Positions 31,276 through 34,226 of a stretch of 34,226 bases of DNA are shown here, piece by piece (the first letter of the stretch is position 1; each line of letters starts with the position of its first letter). The notes under the pieces are model-generated. The model was not told the origin of the DNA and did no database searches. It saw nothing but the letters and a program-made list of their open reading frames with translations. The position numbers were made by a program, and so were the translations under genes. Source of the stretch: an uncultured Roseburia sp. (GTDB lineage Bacteria > Bacillota > Clostridia > Lachnospirales > Lachnospiraceae); contig CAKRDK010000025.1 of the NCBI GenBank assembly GCA_934309475.1, forward strand, positions 1 through 34,226. Direction: 5' to 3'.

Positions 31276-31938
31276 TTATTTCTCCTTCTTTCTTCTAAGA
31301 TATGGTGTGATATCCATATCCGGATTCTGGTTTTTAAGTTTCATAAGTTCAGCCATAGACAAAGTTGCTCCATCCGGCTGATTAATGTTGTTTCCGACAA
31401 TCTGGCTACGGTTCTGCTGTGCCTGGAATGTCTTGTCATCAATAAGAATGTCCGGCTTGTATGCGCCTTTGTCATCTTTGACAATTGCATCAAATAGGTC
31501 TGAAATGCTTTTTCCACGTGCTTCGTCGGAATTCAGTTTTTCAACAAGCTGTGCTTTGATAGCATCTGCTGTGATTGCGTTCACAAAGTGCTTATCTGCG
31601 AAAAACTCTGTGACAATTCCATCAAGTCTTGCCTTCTCGTCTTTCTCCGCACGCTCTCTACGCTCGGTCTCCAATGTTGTTGTCAACTCTGCAATCTTCT
31701 GGTTCAATGCATCTGCATCAGGAGCAGCATCTTTCAACGCCTGTAATTCCTTTTCAAGGTTTTCCTGCTTTTCTACAAGTTCCTTGTTTTTCTCCTCATG
31801 CTCCTGCATTTTGGAAAGTTTCTTGTCCAATTCCTGCTTGGAATATAATTCCTCGCCCATGCTCTTCTTGATGGCATCTTTCTGTTCCTCTGTCAACGAC
31901 AGCCCAAGTTTCTCCAATTCACTGATTACTTTTACCAT
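31276..31938 (-). CDS. Phage scaffolding protein, Gp20 type
   Basis: 220 aa, GAGG before the ATG at 31936-31938. The N-terminal ~110 residues are a long charged coiled coil (EELYSKQELDKKLSKMQEHE, NQKIAELTTTLETERRERAE). The C-terminal part has TFQAQQNRSQIVGNNINQPD and MAELMKLKNQNPDMDI, typical of GP20 scaffold C-termini. It guides capsid assembly and is lost on maturation. Confidence 0.88.
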   Translation of the reverse strand: MVKVISELEKLGLSLTEEQKDAIKKSMGEELYSKQELDKKLSKMQEHEEKNKELVEKQENLEKELQALKDAAPDADALNQKIAELTTTLETERRERAEKDEKARLDGIVTEFFADKHFVNAITADAIKAQLVEKLNSDEARGKSISDLFDAIVKDDKGAYKPDILIDDKTFQAQQNRSQIVGNNINQPDGATLSMAELMKLKNQNPDMDITPYLRRKKEK

Positions 31939-32017
31939 ATTTCTACCTCATTCTTTCCAAGTTGTTGCTCCGGTCAGTCCGGCACGATTGAGTTGCTATT
32001 TGCCCCATAGCTGGCAG

Positions 32018-32091
32018 TTGCACGGGCAGGGTTTGAACCTGCGACCTCTGGAGAAGCATTCCAGCGAGCTTTCCTTCCGCTCCCCCGTGCT
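32018..32091 (-). tRNA. tRNA-like gene, anticodon GCT, short variable loop (prophage-borne)
   Basis: A full cloverleaf folds on the minus strand: acceptor GCACGG/CCGTGC with an A-A mismatch at the first pair; D-arm GAGC-GGAAGGAAA-GCTC; anticodon stem CTGGA/TCCAG with loop ATGCTTC; variable AGGTC; T-arm GCAGG-TTCAAAC-CCTGC. The anticodon GCT would be serine, but true tRNA-Ser has a long variable arm, so identity and charging are uncertain. A U-rich terminator lies directly upstream, so expression is unclear. It lies in the gap between early genes and scaffold, where terminase and portal are expected. Confidence 0.55.
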
Positions 32092-32104
32092 ATAAAAAAG
32101 AAAA

Positions 32105-32127
32105 GCACGCCCAAAAACAGGACGTGC
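32105..32127 (-). terminator. Strong terminator directly upstream of the tRNA-like gene
   Basis: Minus strand GCACGTCC pairs with GGGCGTGC (one G-U), loop TGTTTTT, followed by TTTTCTTTTTT which runs up to the tRNA 5' end. The region 32128-32250 has no supported gene. Confidence 0.8.
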
Positions 32128-32252
32128 CATTCGTACATCCTATAACTTTTTTAGGTTAGCAGACAGATTCCTACGCTCCGCCCGGTGCTTATTCATTTCT
32201 TGCTTCTATTTTATCATGGAATTATAAAAGATTTGTGCCAATTTTAGACACG

Positions 32253-32278
32253 AAAAAAACACCTATATTTCAAGGTGT
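32253..32278 (-). terminator. Rho-independent terminator in the early/late gap
   Basis: Minus strand ACACCT/AGGTGT (6 bp) with an 8 nt loop followed by seven U. It is about 150 bp after the last early gene. Confidence 0.75.
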
Positions 32279-32378
32279 CTTTTCGAAAAAAAACAATATT
32301 GAGAAATGGGGTGTATGGACTATTCATCCAGCAATACTATTGTAACTCATGTTGAAATATATTTTGTGCCAATATAAT

Positions 32379-32402
32379 AGAGAGCCTATTTCTAAGCTCT
32401 CT
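32379..32402 (-). terminator. Terminator right after the 64 aa early gene
   Basis: AGAGAGC/GCTCTCT (7 bp stem), 10 nt loop, then ATTATATT on the minus strand. It begins 8 bp after the stop codon. With the two hairpins downstream it gives three minus-strand terminators in 300 bp. Confidence 0.6.
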
Positions 32403-32409
32403 AATCTTC

Positions 32410-32604
32410 TCATGCTACTGCCAATCTTCTTTTGGCTCTCATGATTGCCACATCGCATACGGCATTTACATAGTTATCAACTTTGTCACTCCGAATTTTT
32501 ACCGGATTTTCAAACCATTCTCTTCTAAGATTTTCAATGGCTTCCGGTGACATATCATCCATTTCTTTTAACAGATCCACTACCATTCTCTCTACTTGTG
32601 TCAT
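32410..32604 (-). CDS. Small phage protein, unknown
   Basis: 64 aa from the ATG at 32602-32604 (GGGGTGG upstream), overlapping the stop of the preceding gene (ATGA). Helical and charged: MTQVERMVVDLLKEMDDMSP, then VDNYVNAVCDVAIMRAKRRL. No family recognised. It is the last of the coupled early genes. Confidence 0.65.
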   Translation of the reverse strand: MTQVERMVVDLLKEMDDMSPEAIENLRREWFENPVKIRSDKVDNYVNAVCDVAIMRAKRRLAVA

Positions 32605-32816
32605 CTTGCCACCCCAGCTTTCCCGCACTGCTTCATAGCTGTCATATATCCCCAGTAAAAAGCATCTTCCTGCACAGCGTTGGCATATTCATCAATAGCG
32701 TCGTGTAAGGCTGAATAACCGTCTCTCGTACGCTGGCTTGCCATTGGCTGATTGTCCATCTCGCTACTCATTAACTCAATGATTTTCTCACGTTCCTTTA
32801 ATGCTGTTTCATCCAT
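32601..32816 (-). CDS. Small phage protein, unknown
   Basis: 71 aa from the ATG at 32814-32816 with GGAGG 9 nt upstream. Helical (EKIIELMSSEMDNQPMAS, ALHDAIDEYANAVQEDAFY). It resembles the DUF6809-type small proteins often seen in Lachnospiraceae phages (recalled, not verified). It lies 17 bp after the 227 aa gene. Confidence 0.6.
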   Translation of the reverse strand: MDETALKEREKIIELMSSEMDNQPMASQRTRDGYSALHDAIDEYANAVQEDAFYWGYMTAMKQCGKAGVAR

Positions 32817-32833
32817 ACTAAGCCGCCTCCACA

Positions 32834-33517
32834 CTAATCAGATATTACACTGAACAATTTTCTTATCTTCCTAACAGGCTTCATAATTTTATGACGCTCA
32901 CCTGTTTCATCATTGACCATATATCCCGCTTCCTCATGATATGTATGTATCGGAGTCCCCATATTCTCAAAAAATTCAAGTGTTATGTCTCGTCCGCCAT
33001 TGAGCATATGCAGTCTATTCACAATTCCCATCCAAGTAACCATATACTCGTTAATGTCCCTATTGCAGTAATTGAATAAAAATTCGCTTACATTCTCCTC
33101 TCCAATAGGTTCATCCGGCATTGCATTAATCTTTTCTATGGTATAAAAATAATCTTTCACGCCATACTTCTCACCATCATACTCCTTAGTTATCGGAAAT
33201 AACCGGACAAACTCCTGCGGAGTAAGACATCCTATTCTGGCACTTACTGATTCAATAAATGCCCAGAAATATTGTATCATTTCCTCTTCAAGATTACTTT
33301 TTTCAACTTTTTCGTAAGCCACCGGTACATATTTTATGAATAAATACAGACTCCGAACAAATAACTCTGGGGATAATCTCTTTAACTCTTCTAATGACAT
33401 TCCCTCTGCTTTTTGTTCCAGCTCCTCTTCCGCCCGAGTAACTGCCCTTGTGTACTGCTCGTATCCAGGTTTATAGTTAATGAGTTTTTTACCCTCAATC
33501 ACATGGAAATTATACAT
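32834..33517 (-). CDS. Phage early-region protein, unknown
   Basis: 227 aa from the ATG at 33515-33517, GGAGG 9 nt upstream; overlaps the antirepressor stop by 8 nt. Helical, charged (YEQYTRAVTRAEEELEQKAE), with a Tyr/Phe-rich middle (YFWAFIESVSARIGCLTP, VRLFPITKEYDGEKYGVKD) and a basic C-terminus (KIMKPVRKIRKLFS). No catalytic motif seen. Coupled to the antirepressor, so probably early and regulatory or replication-linked. Confidence 0.7.
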   Translation of the reverse strand: MYNFHVIEGKKLINYKPGYEQYTRAVTRAEEELEQKAEGMSLEELKRLSPELFVRSLYLFIKYVPVAYEKVEKSNLEEEMIQYFWAFIESVSARIGCLTPQEFVRLFPITKEYDGEKYGVKDYFYTIEKINAMPDEPIGEENVSEFLFNYCNRDINEYMVTWMGIVNRLHMLNGGRDITLEFFENMGTPIHTYHEEAGYMVNDETGERHKIMKPVRKIRKLFSVISD

Positions 33518-34226
33518 ATGCAGCCACCTCCGTAACCCCATACTTGATTGCCATATCCTTAATGACAGATACATAACCCTGAATGAGCTTTTTGTCGTCA
33601 GCAATCACATCTAACTGGTTAAGCTTGTCTATCTTGGACTTACTTACGCCGTTCAATGCCTGTGTTTTCTTCTTGTTACTAAGTCGTATGCTCAATGCCA
33701 CTCCCATGCGTTCTTCCAAAAGTTTATAACTTTCTTCTCGGATAGCCTTTATGTGCTCATATCCGCCCATCTGCAAAGCAATTTTATTGACAATCTTTGT
33801 ACTGTCCGTTCTCCAGCTATTCGGGTTCAGTGCGATTACATCCTTAATGGAGTCAACCTTTTTATCAAGCTGTTCCACTTTTTCTGCCTGTCGCTTCTGT
33901 TCTAACTGCTGCTCTGCAACCGATTGAAATATTCTGCTGAACATTTGGAGTTCTGGCGAAAGCTGTGAAAAGTCAATGGCTTTCTGTTTCACACGTTCCT
34001 CCAAATGTGTAAAGTACTCACGCGCTTCTTCTGCTTTCTCGCCGTTCCCTTTCATAGAAAGTTTCTTTGCGAAATGGGCTGTCAGTTTGTAATCTGTTGT
34101 CGGATTTGGGTTAAAATTCCGTTCTTCATCAATGACGAACGCCCAATAATCAACGTTTTCCTCGGCAAATTCGTTTTCGGTGATATTGCTTTTGCACCAT
34201 CTTGAATAATTGCGGCTGTCTAACTC
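33510..34226 (-). CDS. Phage antirepressor, AntA N-domain plus ORF6C C-domain (start outside window)
   Basis: The frame is open to the right edge; at least 238 aa. The N-terminal part (SRNYSRWCKSNITENEFAEE, then TTDYKLTAHFAKKLSMKGNG and AREYFTHLEERV) is an AntA/AntB-type domain. The C-terminal ~120 residues are ORF6C: DSTKIVNKIALQMGGYEHIK, REESYKLLEERMGVALSIRL, QLDVIADDKKLIQGYVSVIK. Such proteins relieve repression and favour lytic genes. The internal ATG at 34053-34055 is not the real start, because the AntA domain begins before it. Confidence 0.85.
   Translation of the reverse strand, partial: ELDSRNYSRWCKSNITENEFAEENVDYWAFVIDEERNFNPNPTTDYKLTAHFAKKLSMKGNGEKAEEAREYFTHLEERVKQKAIDFSQLSPELQMFSRIFQSVAEQQLEQKRQAEKVEQLDKKVDSIKDVIALNPNSWRTDSTKIVNKIALQMGGYEHIKAIREESYKLLEERMGVALSIRLSNKKKTQALNGVSKSKIDKLNQLDVIADDKKLIQGYVSVIKDMAIKYGVTEVAAYV

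Larger units (their letters stand above)
17602..34226 (-). mobile_element. Prophage (left end to the window edge), tailed phage with long tail
   Basis: The late genes run on the minus strand in the standard siphovirus order: scaffold, capsid, connectors, tail tube, chaperone, Gp15, tape measure, baseplate, fibre, holin, endolysin, conversion module, attachment site. The right end with the integrase lies outside the window. Terminase and portal are not next to the scaffold, so the phage may be defective or rearranged. Confidence 0.85.

Noticed and set aside
31385..32095. Plus-strand frame of 236 codons over the scaffold gene and tRNA-like element
   Set aside because: Antisense to the coiled-coil scaffold; Ser/Phe-rich composition is a mirror artefact.
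32140..32200. Possible 18 aa minus-strand frame (MNKHRAERRNLSANLKKL) between two terminators
   Set aside because: No Shine-Dalgarno before the ATG and no clear promoter; kept out of the gene list.
1..34226. CRISPR array or IS element with transposase
   Set aside because: No regularly spaced identical repeats and no transposase gene were seen; the only repeats are the pairs and the arm-type triplet listed.

Overview
The window looks like a chromosome segment of a motile, Gram-positive Clostridia species, most likely a Lachnospiraceae member in the Roseburia/Agathobacter range. This is inference from GGAGG-type ribosome binding sites, the protein families, moderate GC, cheV, and a flagellar-cap-like gene behind a sigma-D type promoter. 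About half is host DNA (1 to ~15300), followed by a scrapyard of decayed mobile DNA (~15300 to 17600) and a prophage (~17602 to the right edge). Nearly every gene from 1.4 kb onward is on the minus strand. The exceptions are the LysR gene and two tiny peptide genes near 12.8-13.1 kb.

Host part. The 5' end of purL (minus) diverges from a LysR regulator (plus). A small FliD-like gene follows, behind a near-consensus sigma-D promoter and bracketed by two direct copies of a ~120 bp hairpin-rich repeat. Next is a tight minus-strand cluster: cheV, a large acidic/Lys-rich single-pass membrane protein, hisH, hisF and ung. Then come a lipoprotein and a signalling operon of a TPR-GGDEF diguanylate cyclase, a small membrane protein, and an OmpR-type response regulator with its HAMP histidine kinase. 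Two very short peptide genes (23 and 15 codons) sit on the plus strand. A minus-strand group of an MBL hydrolase, a YczE/YitT-like membrane protein and a GNAT acetyltransferase ends the host part.

Scrapyard. A terminase large subunit with stops, frameshifts and an internal deletion lies beside four small genes resembling an orphan immunity-type cluster with an internal direct repeat. The 5' part of a group II intron starts just after a terminator hairpin.

Prophage. A 3' T-arm fragment of a tRNA or tmRNA gene and three direct repeats mark the probable left attachment site. Reading on the minus strand from the right edge, the order is: AntA/ORF6C antirepressor, three small phage genes, a terminator-rich gap holding a tRNA-like cloverleaf, Gp20-type scaffold, capsid, connectors, tail tube, chaperone, Gp15, tape measure, baseplate, fibre, holin and GH24 endolysin. 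Terminase and portal genes are missing from their usual place upstream of the scaffold. Between the endolysin and the attachment site is an AT-rich two-gene module with its own promoter: a ~300 aa soluble protein of unknown function and a four-helix membrane protein. It is the best candidate for an undescribed anti-phage or lysogenic-conversion system. The endolysin also carries a well-placed internal ribosome binding site and ATG exactly at its cell-wall-binding domain.
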